Shown here in pieces: positions 1-13,484 of a DNA stretch of 64,000 nucleotides. Both the position numbers and the translations under genes were made by a program. The stretch covers positions 1,054,001 to 1,118,000 of the forward strand of contig JAYKKI010000064.1 of assembly GCA_039881145.1 (NCBI GenBank), in the 5' to 3' direction. Position 1 is the stretch's first letter. Each line of letters begins with the position of its first letter. Origin of the DNA: Druceiella hillmani (taxonomy: Eukaryota; Arthropoda; Insecta; Lepidoptera; Hepialidae). The notes under the pieces are model-generated. The model was not told the origin of the DNA. It ran no database searches and saw only the letters and a list, made by a program, of their open reading frames with translations.

Positions 1-179
1 AGAATTATGCTGACATAAAACCAAGGACAATATATTATTCTTAATACTGAAATATTAATAATTTTAAGCAATTGAATATTCAGAATCACAGCAAAACCAA
101 GATCCGGTTAATGCATAGTCAAAGTCATTATAATATTTCCAGGAATCAAAGGTTCTATTCATAATTATAAAAAAGCACT

Positions 180-217
180 CAGAGAGGTACACTCGTGATG
201 ACGAGTGCACTCCTCTG
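180..217. repeat. Imperfect inverted repeat (hairpin)
   Basis: Arms 180-196 and 201-217 are complementary with three mismatches over 17 bp. The loop is 4 nt (GATG). No flanking element was identified. Confidence 0.6.
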
Positions 218-1499
218 TGTGACCATTTGGGTTACTTACTCTCTCATGTGCATTTCCACCTCGCCGCGCATGTTACATATCACTGCCTCTCACTTGTGGA
301 TTTACACGCCACCAGCTGATTGAGCTGCAGGTATTTATTGACAAACACTTATTACTTATTGATATTATAATAATTTTCAAAGGTTCATTTGAGTATGAAA
401 TCATAATTGTCTACATGGAGATTCTCAAGAGATCAGTCTGTTTTTCAGTAAACATCTACACAGTTAAGTATTTTTGCTGCTCTCTACTCAATAGGATTTG
501 CGGAATATATTTTTTAAATCACAAATATAATTATTGCAAGCTACATTTGACCTTATTTTAACAGCATATAGTCAAAATTACGTGGGATAATGTAAAAATT
601 TTAATGTTACCCATTTATTAAAATTGATCGCACACATACGTTTAATGAAAAAAAAATAAGAACTTAGATATGCAAGTTTATTACATGTGAAATTAAATTC
701 AAATCCCTCTAATGCATAATTTTTTTTTTCACATTTATTTCTGAACTCCAAAACTAAAAAAAAATATTTTAAATTAATGCCTGCTTGAGAAAAAATTGAT
801 TCACATGTATTAAAGTAGTGTATTCAATAACGTAATCACTTTTCAAATAATTATTATAAAAATATATTGCAATATTCTGAACTACAAACATTCATTATGA
901 ATATTCATTTTGTCTCTAGCACTTTTCATATAAAAACTATGTGAGTTGTTGCATTTAAATGCACACTCAATATATGCACGGCATAGTCAAGGAGTATTCT
1001 ATTAGTTCTTGGCGCCCTGAAATGAAGCACATTTTCAAAAGTAACTATGCTAGGTAGATACAAATTATGACCAGAGTATTTACAAGAAACAAATTTATTA
1101 AAAGAGTTATCAGTGGCACAGTATATTGTAATATTTTAAAAATTACAATGGTTAACATATTCGTAATTAATTTATGTAATGGAAACCTATCTAAATTCAT
1201 CTATTATAACCAAACCAAAACCCTGTTTAATTTCATTATAAGTTCATTGCAGTTTATTATCACTTTCAATTAATTAAAGCCACTCGGACACATCGCATTG
1301 GCATGGACATGAGTTATTACGTAAAATTAACAGGCAAATTATTCATTAATGACACAACATATTTATAGCAATAATGATAATGAGAATCTATTGATTTTAC
1401 TTGTTAGAATTAGGCAGCGTTAATGCATGTCTGCAAATACTATAGATTACAATTTTTTTGACTTAATTGAATATTAAGAAATATGTTAATGTATATGTG

Positions 1500-1539
1500 T
1501 GTATATATGTCAATATATATAATTATATATATACATATA

Positions 1540-1618
<79 letters not shown>
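1500..1618. repeat. (AT)n microsatellite
   Basis: This is an almost pure TA dinucleotide tract with a few interruptions. It produces artificial Tyr-Ile repeat reading frames on both strands, which are not genes. Confidence 0.95.
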
Positions 1619-1622
<4 letters not shown>

Positions 1623-2152
1623 TTATTTATGCTTGGTTACCTTTTGGTCAGTAATGGAATATTAAGGAGCGATTAAGAATCAGCAACTAAATGTTTAAAT
1701 GTTTAGTGAAAAAAATATTAAAAACATAATTTTCCTAACTAAAATGCATGTAGCTTTTTTAAAATTTATTTACGCAAGAAAGTTTTTTTAAACCTTCTTA
1801 AAATTTACAAAACATAAATAAAACAAGCAAAAATGGAAATAGAAAAATAAAACTGAATGAAGTACGATGCCTAGTACTGAATGAAATATGACGCCTAATA
1901 CTGGAGCACACACGCGGGAAAAGCACGCTGTTTCCAGATCAACACCCACAATTCCCAGTGTCTGGTGGTGCAACCTATTCATTATAGTCATCACAAAATA
2001 AAGAGCCACAGATAAATTGTAGACATGTTATATGCATATATGCAATGGGAAATTCAATTTTATTCATTGAATTATTGCTCATAAATCTTGGTCAATAAGA
2101 ATACTTCTTTTTGTGCAAGATTCATCAAAGCACCTGAAAAATTTGATTTATT

Positions 2153-2153
<1 letters not shown>

Positions 2154-2225
<72 letters not shown>
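2154..2225. repeat. (AT)n microsatellite
   Basis: A pure TA dinucleotide run of about 70 bp. Confidence 0.95.
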
Positions 2226-2228
<3 letters not shown>

Positions 2229-4871
2229 CTGTTTATGAAAAATTTTTCAATCACTCTTTATAAAATATTTTTTATTGATAGTGATTGATCAAACATAAAG
2301 AATGATAATAGAAGCCAAAAAATCTGTTTTTAGAATTTTTCTCTGTATATTAATTTTTTTCGTCGATCATGTGAAATCTACGGATTTCATGAAATTTGGT
2401 ATGGTAATAGTACATGCCCAAGAGCAACACATCAAGAAAAAATTTGTAAAACTTTTCTTGTTTCAAATTTCATACTCACTAAGTCGTAGGTACGGCTAAT
2501 ATGAAATACTCGCAGTGGGAATTGCGTCCAGAGTATTTTGCCTTCACTTAGTATCCGAAGTTGTGAGCTATATTTGTGGTTGCTTTTTGATGATCTAAAT
2601 GAAACAAAGTTCATCTTATAACATTAGGTCTTGGCTTCGCACCTGTGACATCACATTGAAATTGGTTTCATGACATTGCGCACAGTTGAATGAAAAAATG
2701 TTGTGTTAATTCCTGTGACAATGTGTTCTAAATTAGGATAAAAACTAGCCTGTGTTTTCATTGTAGTTTGTAGCTATACATAATGGAAGTCTAGTTATTT
2801 ATATATGATACTCAAAGCAGAGACAGTAGACGGTCAACAATTTTAAAAACATGCATTTTTGTAGCTCCCACAAAATTTCATTATTAATAAATTTTCAATT
2901 AACTTTTTAAATTTTTTTATCTTTAATTTGCAGACATAGCCTATGTTACCATTTTAAAACAGAAAGAAGGAAATAATAAAATTTAATAAATAGATAAATG
3001 TTTTCAAAGGAGTCAGTACATTTACTGTAACAGCTTGATTTAAAACATAGATTTTATAGTCTATCAAGCTGTCACAAGTCATTAATTATTAAATCAAGCT
3101 GTCGCAGTCATCATTAAATAGAGAAATGCTCATAATAGTAAATTTTGTTTAAAGCATTCTAGAAATCTTTTGACAAACAATGTGTACATATTGAAAGCAT
3201 ATGTATAACATATATAGTAAAAACACAACATATAAAGGAAAAGAACAAATAGACGGATTTAAATCTACAATACATAAAATATTACTTTACTAAAATTATG
3301 TGGATATGTTAATATTATAATAATTTATACTTAAACAATCTTGACGGAAGAATCATTCCCAAACTTAAAAAAATATTGCTGGGCTATTTTGTCAATATTT
3401 TTAGATAAAAGGTTGCACTAAACATTTTCTAGATTTCAATTTTTTTTTAGTATTGGAATGTCCATATCTGAAGTTGAGTAACTTGAATAAGAAAACGTAA
3501 GATCACATGTAATAATTCATTTAATGCATACTTAACCAGTGAGAAGACATTCAATGAGCATTTTGCTCAAGCAAATGTAAATTTTGATCGACATTAGCGA
3601 TACCATAGTGTCTCAAATGTCTAGATAGCTTCCTAACTATTTATCACCTTTCCCATGACCCGACTCGTATGGGTGTCAGTCCCACTGTGACTGTATGGCG
3701 AAGTGCTTGTGAGGACTGTGTACCATCGTGAGGTATTTAGGTCATCGTGCATCTATCTACATAAGTATTTTTTCCTGAATAATTATAAATTTTTTTTAAC
3801 GATCTATGTTTCTTTGTATTAAAAGTCAAAAGTTAAGTAAACACAAAAGTTCATACTTTATTTTAGCGTTTTTTAAATTTTTAGCTACCAATTATATGGC
3901 AGCAGGTATCGTGCTCGAGATCATTAATCAGTGAGGGCTAGTAGCAGAATGCAGTGTTCATGTTTATTGAATTTATTTATTCTAATCCCGTCTCTCATTA
4001 TTACTACGAAATCAACGGCGTTAACTATTCTATCTATATTGACTGAAGACAGACCAGTGCCCAGATCTATTTTTGGTGTTAGCGAAAACAAGATAATTTC
4101 ATCATATATATAAAAAAGAAAAAATTCTTATATTATCTTCACTTTTCAATGCCGATCAAATATATCAGGAGTGAAGTAATGAAGCTAAATTAAAAATTTT
4201 AACATTTTACAATTCCATCCAACGAGGTGTGCATACTGCAGACCAAAGGAAAGAAAAATATTCTATTTGCAAAAATTACTTCTAACTGGCCAATGTGACT
4301 ATCTTTTTTAAATTTTTAATGTAACAGTGTGCGAAAAATTTATAAAGCTGTTTAGTAAAGGGAAGTTTCGTGCTGGATTTGCATGCAAAAGAAATCTAGG
4401 GCGGTCTGAAGTTTATAATTGTTGAGCAGAGTCTGAAGACACACAGATCCCAGTAGGGGTTCTGTGTTCCTACTGGATTCTGTGTCCTTACGAGATACAG
4501 AACCCAGTGGGAGTTCCTTGTCTTGTAAGGAAAGATAGCATTCTATAAAACATATATTTTGTGCCGTCAGTTATTATCTAAAAATTTTTTACAATTCCTT
4601 AAAAAATTTCCTTAGAAAATAACATGTTACAATCAAATGTTTTTTACTTTCATATATGTTTTCACATAAAATGCACATAATTACCAAAAATATTATATAA
4701 TATTTGAGCTAGTACATAATGCCTTTAATTGTCTATTTAAGCTATTTATTATATTTTTACAAGCTATTTAAAATTGGTGCACACTCAGTAAAGAGCCGAC
4801 TAATAGTATTGTATAATAATTAGACAAATCCTAACAAATACTGATAAAGGAACCAAATTGTAATTGTTAAG

Positions 4872-7662
4872 TTAAAACAGATCTCCCACATTAATGAACT
4901 GAATTATAACAACACAGTAACTTGTAAGTAATTCTGAGCAGCAATGAAGCTCGCACACTGAAGGATTTGAAAACAGTGAATTGGCCTAGTTCACCTGCTT
5001 CTCTTATGTTTTTAATAAGCTGCATATGACCTCGAACTTTAGATGCTGAAGGAAGAAAATAAGGTAAGTTATAATGAAGTATATTGTTTTTAAAAGCAGA
5101 TATCTATATTACGTCTAAACAATATAACAATAAATTATAAGCTTATATACAATAATGTATATCCTGGTACCTATATCCTGTTTATTTCCTTACCTCGCGC
5201 AATACACGACTGTTATGAAGAACTAGCTGCGATATATAAACATAATCTATTTTTATAATTGGTTTATGTGACCATAAACCAATGCAATAATTATAATACA
5301 TATATAAATGTTGTTTATATAAATATCTAAAATTGTCAAAAGTTGTAGAATAATAATTATGGTTTTATTATATTAACTGTTTTCCAATCAACTAAATGGA
5401 TTAAATCAACACAAAGTATGGAATTAATTTAATACCAACCCAGGAGAGATGAGTACTTAGTTCAATTGGTAAGGGAGGAGGAGGGAGGTTGAAACCCTTC
5501 AATATCAGCGTGCTGTTGTCAGGTGTGGAAGCTAATAAAATATGAATGCCAACTATCGATCTAACCTCACACATTGACTGCAATGCAATTTATTTAATTA
5601 ACTGTCATGATTTCTATTTTGTGCAATATATTTCCTGTCTGTCTACACATACATAATAGGCTTTTACAGCAAAAATTATGGAATGCTGCATTGCTTTATT
5701 TTGCTAGCTACATCTCTATATGCTTTTCGTATATGATCTCTTACTTTGTAATTTTTTAAGGCGTTCTTTCATCTCATATCTTCATTTATAAAAATGGAGC
5801 TTAAAATTGAGCATTGCATAGCATATATGAAATATTTTTCTTTCTCAATGATTTCACGCTAATTCACATTCAAACATACCACTCCATGCTAAAGAAGACA
5901 TTTGTAATGCCTAAAGTAAGATTGTTCACTTACGTAATTCTTCATTGACTTGCATTGACGTCAAATGGGATTTTGTAGTTTCTATCTGCAGATACATCTT
6001 TTCACATACAAGACACATGGCCACCAATGACACCATATGGTGGAATGGCCATACTATGTACTGGATCGAAAGTAATGTGTTCAATCTCTGAAATGTTCAT
6101 TTTATTAATGAAATTATGCCAAAAAACAATGTAATTCCAAGAGACAGACTTATTTTGGGATATAATTGAATTCGTCACTTTTAATTAAGTTTACATTTAG
6201 ATGGACGTTTTCACTAATAACTTTTTTACTGGTATAAAAAATCCAAGCACTCATATTACGTAAACAAAATAATTTTATAAATCGTTTTTATTTGTCAACC
6301 AGATGCATCCTCAGGTCATTCACCTGGAGTGAGTCTAATAATAATTTTGTTACATAAAATAAAAATATAGTAACCTGTGTTCACGTATTGCGGGTCGTAG
6401 GTATTTTTATGATAGTGCTCTACTCATTTTTCTTGCCTTTTTTTATCCATTTAGGTTTTAAATGTATTTAAACGACTATATATTTTAATTGAAGAAACCA
6501 TCAAAATGGTTTTTAAATGCTTCTTTAATTTTGTCATAAGCTTTCCATGTAAATACATTCTTTATTGTGTGAAGAATTTGTTAGCTTATAAAACAAGTCT
6601 TCGACACTTAATGCTGCATTCTTTATGATTGCATTATGGTTTTCTGTTTATAGCTTTGCAGTTTATAAAACTTATGGTTGGTAGTTATATTAGTTAATAA
6701 TACTTACATTATATTTTAAATCTTCAAGGAAACTATATGTGTTAAGGAGTATGCCAGAGAATATTAGAGCGAGCAACGTGAATAGCTGAAAAATAATGTT
6801 GAAGGTTAGATTACAGCAATACATTAACATTATTGAAAGTAAAAATGTTATTACAAAACTTTCATTAAAATGGTCAATACAAACCTGAACTTCAAACATC
6901 TTGTTTAGATGATGGCACAGATCTAACAAACGTGTATAGAAATTAGATAATTGATAAATGATAAATGGAATTTTCGTTGAGAGGCAATATAAATGTAAAA
7001 TGATCATTGGAATCGGGATTGTGTTGCGGACTCCCAAATATGGCGTCAACAGATGGAGCCAAGTTTTCTCTGTTTTCTAATTCAAAGAAAACGTTCAATA
7101 TTTCCACACGTTTTGTTAAACTAAATAATATCAAACAGAACAATATTATTTCCAAGTCAAAGATAATAGAAGCAATGATATTGAATGTATTAAAAATGTA
7201 CGTGTAGAGATCAGATATTATTCCTTCAGTCATAAAATCAAAAGTGGCATAAACAATATGATAGAGTAGAAGAAGACCAATAATCGCAAAGTTTCGAAAT
7301 TTATCGCATCTTAACAAATTTCTCCTATGCTCTGATTTGAACAGATTGTCCATTTCCTCAATTTTCAGAATCAATTCTTCAAATACATTTTTGGCACAAA
7401 TTAAATCAATCAGCAATAAATGAAGAGCATGAATTATCTGAAGCGTCCTGAAAACTATCAGCTTGCAGTTATCGCGTAGGGCCAAAATGCTTGAAGCAAC
7501 GTGAAGCGCAATCAGCATTCCCGTAATTAATACACTGTATATTTTCTGTGCCCATAATGTAAACCTGGCAGGAACTCGGTTAGCAGTTCTTTTGCAAACA
7601 CCAAACATATGTTGATACACTAAAATTGGCCAAAGGGTATTTTCAATTGATTCGTTGACCAT
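4872..7662 (-). pseudogene. Gustatory receptor pseudogene, type 1, two frameshifts
   Basis: This is a four-exon insect gustatory receptor, read on the minus strand. Exon 1 is 7662-6885 (donor CAG|GTTTGT), exon 2 is 6785-6708 (78 nt, donor GTAAGT), exon 3 is 6087-5934 (154 nt, donor GTAAGT) and exon 4 is 5045-4872. All acceptors end in AG. Exon 1 is 778 nt, one more than a multiple of three. The frame breaks near 6950, after LNENSIYHLS, and resumes one frame over as SNFYTRLLDL...MFEVQ, matching the intact gene at 31509. Exon 4 has a second break near the TM7 signature, consistent with an 8-nt deletion relative to that gene; past the break the frame reads YCVVIIQF. The start is at MVNESIENTLW, aligned with the 22-kb and 45-kb relatives. 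With both lesions the product would lack TM5-TM7 or have a scrambled C terminus. Assembly errors could mimic either break. Confidence 0.82.
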
Positions 7663-7689
7663 ATTGACTCTCGTAAAATATTTTTCCCC

Positions 7690-7830
7690 AACTTAATTGT
7701 GCTGGACGAGTGTTTTATTGAGTGACCAAAGAACACGTGACATTTACTTTACTGATTAAGTGTCCTTTGAGTCAACATTCATTAGTTTATCGCCGTGTGG
7801 AATCTTTTACTCTTGTGCTTAACATGAACA
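7690..7830 (-). promoter_or_regulatory. Conserved upstream block of type 1 receptor genes
   Basis: Just upstream of the receptor at 4872-7662 lies sequence shared with the DNA upstream of the fragment at 22.2 kb and the pseudogene at 45.3 kb. The clearest core is ATTAGTTTATCGCCGTGTGG at about 7781-7800, against ATTAGTTTATCACCTTGTGG at 22.48 kb, with a related version in reverse at about 45.16-45.18 kb. A promoter or 5' UTR role is inferred from position. The similarity could also just be the edge of the duplicated segment. Confidence 0.45.
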
Positions 7831-7879
7831 AGAAAATATAATATATATTGATTTTTTGATGTAGGAACTTTATTAACCA

Positions 7880-7943
7880 TCATATACACACACACATATA
7901 TAAATATATACATATAAATATATACATATAAATATATATATAT

Positions 7944-7984
<41 letters not shown>

Positions 7985-7986
7985 AT
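7880..7986. repeat. (AT)n/(AC)n microsatellite
   Basis: A short ACACAC run is followed by interrupted ATATAA repeats and then a pure TA tract. Confidence 0.9.
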
Positions 7987-9359
7987 ATGCATATATATGT
8001 AATATATTTATATTTATGTGTATGTATGATTCTCTTGTATTTAAGTCACGTTTTCATTTATGTTCAAGATTGTGGGAAGAAAAAATCTAACTTGAATATT
8101 TTACATTTCCAAAGTGAATTTTTAATTTCTTCAGTCAAATGTCAACTTGATATTTTTTTGTCGCCACATATACAGCTTTTCCTTTTGTAACCAAGCATCT
8201 TCCAGCATTAGCATTTCAGTCTTCAGGAGTAAAGTACTCAAATATATCTCATTTTAGGTTATGAGAGGATATTATCACTGTATTATCTCTTTTTTTTTCA
8301 GCTTCCGTATTTTTCCCGTTCTCTGACCATTTAACATGTGCAGTTGACCTACAGTCAATAGCAACGATATTGTGATGGAAACAATTCTGAAGTACCATTT
8401 TTTTGTTTCCATTACTATTTCCCTCAGAAAATATTTAACAAATCCACATCTGTCAAATATTGTTTGTAGAGAACGATTTACCCGTATCTGGGGACAATCT
8501 TCCTCTATAAACCTCTCATTTGTAACAAATGGGGTTTTAATTTAAAGATGAACTTTGTAGTTATATTTATTTTGTAGATATTTGTATTTCTTAACCAAAG
8601 AAATTATTTCGAACTATTCAACTATTTTCAAAACTTAAATATACTATAACCACATAATATCGACATAAATTTCAGTAAGACAAATTAAAGTATGAAACAA
8701 AAGCTCTTCATAGATATAAGGTGAGGATACTCCAAGACCTGGTTAAAGTGTATCAAATATTATAAAATAAATATATGAAGCAACTCAGAGTTTGAGCCAC
8801 TAAATGTCTCAGTTAGGTCTTCAATCAAAATTTTTTCAAAAATAAAATGAAAATTTCATGCAACAAAAGGTAACTTTAAAAGATTTTAGAATATCTAAAC
8901 TGGAATCAATTAACAAATTTGTAATTTATTTATTGTTTTCCAAAATTGTCTCCACAGCACTCAATCTGCGCATCGTTTATTCAATGGAACCAGTGAAGGA
9001 AGCAGTTGGCCCACTCTTACTTAGATGTCACATTCAATCTGGAAATTATATTCCTCATATTTCATAATTCGATTTTATACGGACAATCAATGGCTGGTAT
9101 ACCAGTCTGAAGTAATTGTTCATTTATATTACAGAACAATCACTGCATAATAATTTGTTCTTCCGAAGAATAAGGCGACCATTTTTTTTCCAGCGCTTCA
9201 TTATTTATTCACTAATGTAGGCCGCTCTTCACAAGGAGACACTTACTATGCAGCCTGCCCTTAAGTTTTATATTTATAACAGTTTATCTGGTCTACGTTA
9301 TCTGTGTTAATGTCGAATATATATTAGTGTGACCTCTATGGAATTTTTCTAACGTTTCT
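7987..9359. other. Intergenic, nothing recognised
   Basis: The only notable open frame (8858-9067, +) has no recognisable motif. No RNA gene was found. Confidence 0.5.
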
Positions 9360-9625
9360 TGACACTAATCAATGCGATGCTGGTTTGGACCCATCTAGCT
9401 AAAAGCTTCTGAACACTTTTCCATCATTGATATGATTTAAGTACAGAATTCTCTGTACTTAACTCATGCTGACGAGCTACATTCTTGTCTATCTTCATCA
9501 TGTGCCACACATTGTTGATGTAACCTTCATCTGTCACAGTTGAGAGATCTCCTTCATGCACATATCACTAAGACTGGTATGGTCAAACCTGAACTCGTTA
9601 AACCAGGTTGTAAACATTAGAACCG
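9360..9625 (-). mobile_element. Mariner-like transposase relic
   Basis: Read on the minus strand, the segment gives WFNEFRFDHTSLSD (from about 9605), then after a frame change EGDLSTVTDEGYINNVWHMM, then after an in-frame stop KLLARWV. This follows the order of the mariner transposase N-terminal region: WF.EFK.G.TS..DE, then GRPSTVT.ENI..V..MI, then K.L.ARWVP. The frame changes and the stop show it is dead. No terminal repeats were found, so the element is partial. It predates the present arrangement and has no obvious effect on the receptors. Confidence 0.65.
9437..9462. repeat. Perfect 11-bp inverted repeat
   Basis: Arms TTAAGTACAGA (9437-9447) and TCTGTACTTAA (9452-9462) surround ATTC. The repeat lies inside the mariner relic. 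Confidence 0.8.
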
Positions 9626-9639
9626 TAGGGGTTCATCAT

Positions 9640-10854
9640 AAAACGCTAATCAAAGTTGATTGTGCTTACAACAAAATCTAAGAAAAAGTTTTGAAAAAAT
9701 TATTTTGAGTTAAATTTATCTTCTGTTCTTTATAGATCTGTTGAAAATTTGAAAAGTGCTGACTTGAAATTTTTTACGTAAATATCATGGAAAAGAAAGC
9801 AAAATTAACTGTTATAATATCACTCATGTATTTGTCTGCCTTTAACAACCGTTATTCTCAGAAATAACTAACGCTTAAAAATATTCATGTGGAAATTTTA
9901 GGTGAGGCAAATTAAGTACACAAAAATTTATTTATATAATTCCATGTACTATGGGGTCTGTTTAAAAGAGCTAGTTTGAGAGTTTAAAAACTTTTTTTTT
10001 TAATTTTAGGTTGTATATCTTTAAGCCACAATGAAAAAATATTTCCAGAAAAACATTTTCCCTTGCCCTTATTCCCAATAATATCGCCATAATCTTATAA
10101 ATAATAAAATCTCATAATATTTTTAAAAGATCATTTTTTTTTAATTGCACCATCATCCTTTTCTTTTCACACCTGAGTGAAGCTACTTGCAATTTAATCA
10201 AATAAAATTAATATAAATGGTTTAATAGGAATGCTTGTCATAAGATGTAGGAATACCTTAAATGTTCATAACTGACTAAATTTGTATGGAAATCTCATAG
10301 TTTTACTCATGCTCGACAGGGTTATTCATTCTGAAAAGGAAAAACTAAAAAAATGAGATTATAGGCACATTAAAATTTGTAATATACCTTTTTATTAAAA
10401 ATTTGGTGTCATCTAGGTCATAGTATGAAAATTCCTGTCTCTCGCTGTTCAATTTAGCCATGAATACATATGCTCTTATATAATAAGATTTAACCATGAA
10501 TAGATAGAAATATATGCTTTTTTTAATTAATTAAATATTTTCTTGGATGAGAGTTTTCAATTTGAATTTAACCAATTATTTTGTCTATGTTTACATTGCT
10601 TTAATAATTAATAATTGGTAAGACCTTTCTAATTATTTTAGTAATAACTTCTGGCAGAAAAGTTTCATAGTCATCGTGTTCCTAACTATTTTAAACTTCT
10701 AGCAACTGCGTAAGGAGTTTTGACAGGTTTAATTTCATGATTTGCATCCATTAAATTATGTTAATCAACATAAGTTACACAGTCACAGTTAATTTTATAA
10801 TAAATTAATCATCAAACAATCAGTGGAGCACCTATTCCTTTTTATTTATATTGA

Positions 10855-10939
<85 letters not shown>

Positions 10940-12099
10940 TTTTCAATAACAAATTTTTCCAAAATTAGCTTACTGGTTTCTGCAGCTCTGTTTTTAATAG
11001 CCTATATAACAGTTTTTTTTCTAATAGCACCAACTGGATATCAACTATTACCTAACCATTGAGTTGGATAGTTACTCATATAACATTTATACCTAAGGGT
11101 GGCACAGCATCAGATATAACTATCTTCAGATCAATCGCTATTTTCAAATAGACATTGTGTATTTAAACTATCCGAAAGGTTTAGCTCCCTGGTTTAAGAG
11201 ATTATGCCTAGGAAACATATGGATCCAATTCCATATCAGTTTTTCCATATAAACAGGTTAAGTTTGAAAATAAGCCGGAGAGTTTTAAACTACCAGAAAA
11301 ACGCGGAAAAGTTTAAACATTCAACCTTGCTTATTTCATACCACACAAATTTACCATTTTTAAACAAGTAGCAATCGAAGTACAATCAATGGCTCTATAA
11401 ATTACAAAAATGTATTTATTTGAGCAGAAAGACAAATACTGTATGCCACTTTTTTCATAAAAATTTGTTTGGCTATCTTAACCTAGAAGTGCTCAAGAGC
11501 ATGAATTCGGGTCCTAAGACAATATGAATGGTAGACACGTTGCAATATTTTTTGAGCAATATTGGATATGTGCGGTACCATATTAGTCCATTTTGCTTTA
11601 CTGTCACGAGGGCTGAATTGTAAAAGCACATTAATAAAATAATTGTTTGGTCATTTCCAAGCTGTTCATTTGTTTCTATGAAATATCTTTGGTGAAACGA
11701 AATGATGAGGGTGCTTAGTTTATACTATTTTTGTAAATATTGTTATTATATATTAAAACAACCTTTATTTATTAGACATTATGTTTATTTCATTTGATTT
11801 TCAAAATATACAACAATTATTCATTTCTGTATTCAAATATGCATATACACACATCGAACCATTTGATTCGATCATGATTGCGTATTGGTGCAATTTGCTA
11901 AGGTCAGTAATAAACATTGCATACGGTGTTTGCATTTTGTTATGTTAAAATGCTATTTAATTTGTCTGAAACAATTTTTTTTATTCTTGGCGTAATTGTT
12001 TATTTGACTTTTAAAATATTTATGACAACTAATACTGATTGGGTTTTCATTTATGGAATGGTCAAATCTACATTGTGCAAATAAAACTTTCTAATCATC
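9640..12099. other. Intergenic, nothing recognised apart from a microsatellite
   Basis: There is no supportable coding sequence. An (AT)n tract lies at 10861-10937, and the frame crossing it (10823-11062) is an artefact of the repeat. Confidence 0.55.
10861..10937. repeat. (AT)n microsatellite
   Basis: A pure TA run of about 77 bp. Confidence 0.95.
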
Positions 12100-12170
12100 T
12101 GAGCTTAAAATAGCAATACAAAAAATCATATGATCGTTTTGTCTTGTTTCAAAAAATTTTCCAAAAATTA

Positions 12171-12201
12171 ATCAGTTAAGAGCTATGCGCTCTTAACTGA
12201 T
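12171..12201. repeat. Perfect 13-bp inverted repeat
   Basis: Arms ATCAGTTAAGAGC (12171-12183) and GCTCTTAACTGAT (12189-12201) flank a 5-nt loop. A degraded version occurs in the other duplicon copy near 42174-42200, so the hairpin predates the duplication. Confidence 0.8.
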
Positions 12202-13484
12202 GTTTATAACTAAATAGCAGGCAAATATGAAAATAATATTAGCGTATGAGATTATATAACTTTGTTTTGTAGTTTATGAAAAAATATTGATGAGCAATTA
12301 GAAAATTCATCATAATTGCTTTGAGTTAGATTCTGATAAATAATAAATGATATAAGTTATACAACTTTTGTGATGTGTTCTTCCCATAAAATTAGTGTCC
12401 AATTTTAAATGTAATCATATTTAACAGTAAACAATTACTTATATTGACTGTGGCTATTGCCCATTATTAATGAACAACTTGTATATCCATTATCTAAGGC
12501 TGAATGCTTTATACAGCATTCAAGTTTGAGCCCATAGGCTTCATTAAACTATAAACTTCATTAAATATTCACTATTGAAATTAAACATACAATTCTTCTA
12601 GAGAAGCAGCCTATGTTACAAGGATATGATATTTTGTTGCTAATTATATTTTTATGTCTACATATTTTCAGATTTCTGATCTCAAAAAGGAATAAATATC
12701 CTTACAAAAATTCTTGTCATTATGTTTGTCTATTCAGCCTTTGAAATATTTAAAATACAAATAATATAGCAAATTATTTTAATGTGAGACATTATTTGGA
12801 AAAATTGTAAAAATGTTCAGTTTTGTAGATGTAGAGAACATTTTTTTTAAATTGTGTATTACAATAATATAAACAATGAATGAAACCCAAAACTAACTTA
12901 TAATACTATTATATGTTCTACGCACATATATATATTTTCAAAGCTCCTGTTGCTAAGGTTAACAATAATTATAATTTATGATTAATTGTATGAATACTTT
13001 ACACAATTTGATTATATAAATTTATAAATAATGAAACATTTATATAATAAACCAGTAACAATTTAAATTAATGGAACACAGCACTGACCCTTCACCTCCA
13101 AACATCTTTGACAATTATAGTTTGAGGTTACATAATATATAAAAACCAAAATATATTTGAACATTCACATACATGTAAAGAAAATTTGTAAATAAAATAA
13201 TTAAGAACTAAATTTTATCAATTAAATTACTGTTATTACATAGATTAAAAAAAGGTGAAATATCTATCCAAGAGAAGTCAAAATAGATATTTAATTAACG
13301 GCTTTGTCGATTCGATTTATTCCTTTAAAGTGTTTTAATTTCCTCTTGAATAAATATATGTTACTCAGTAACTTCAAGAAATTGTTTTGGTGTGAAAAAA
13401 AATTTAATACATAATATAATGAAATAAAATTATATAAATGAATAATTAAATTTATAGTATGATTTACAATTATAAAAATTTCAT

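Larger units (their letters stand above)
1..4871. other. Intergenic, AT-rich, no gene recognised
   Basis: I see no conserved protein in this stretch. The short open frames (around 1067-1273, 2302-2499 and 3931-4113) are isolated, have no family resemblance and are of the length expected by chance in AT-rich DNA. It holds two AT microsatellites (listed separately) and an imperfect hairpin at 180-217. There is a short direct repeat near 3066-3120 built on ATCAAGCTGTC, and a less AT-rich patch at 3640-3760 that looks like transposon-derived DNA but cannot be assigned. A cluster of short palindromic repeats around CCAGTAGG/CCTACTGG lies at 4440-4530. Confidence 0.6.

Noticed and set aside
1440..1676. 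Open frames of Tyr-Ile repeats on both strands
   Set aside because: Direct translation of a TA microsatellite; the same artefact occurs at 2072-2288, 10823-11062 and 27168-27356.
5401..5583. 60-codon minus-strand frame within intron 3 of the first receptor
   Set aside because: Falls between exons 3 and 4 of the pseudogene, has no family resemblance and a proline-rich low-complexity stretch.
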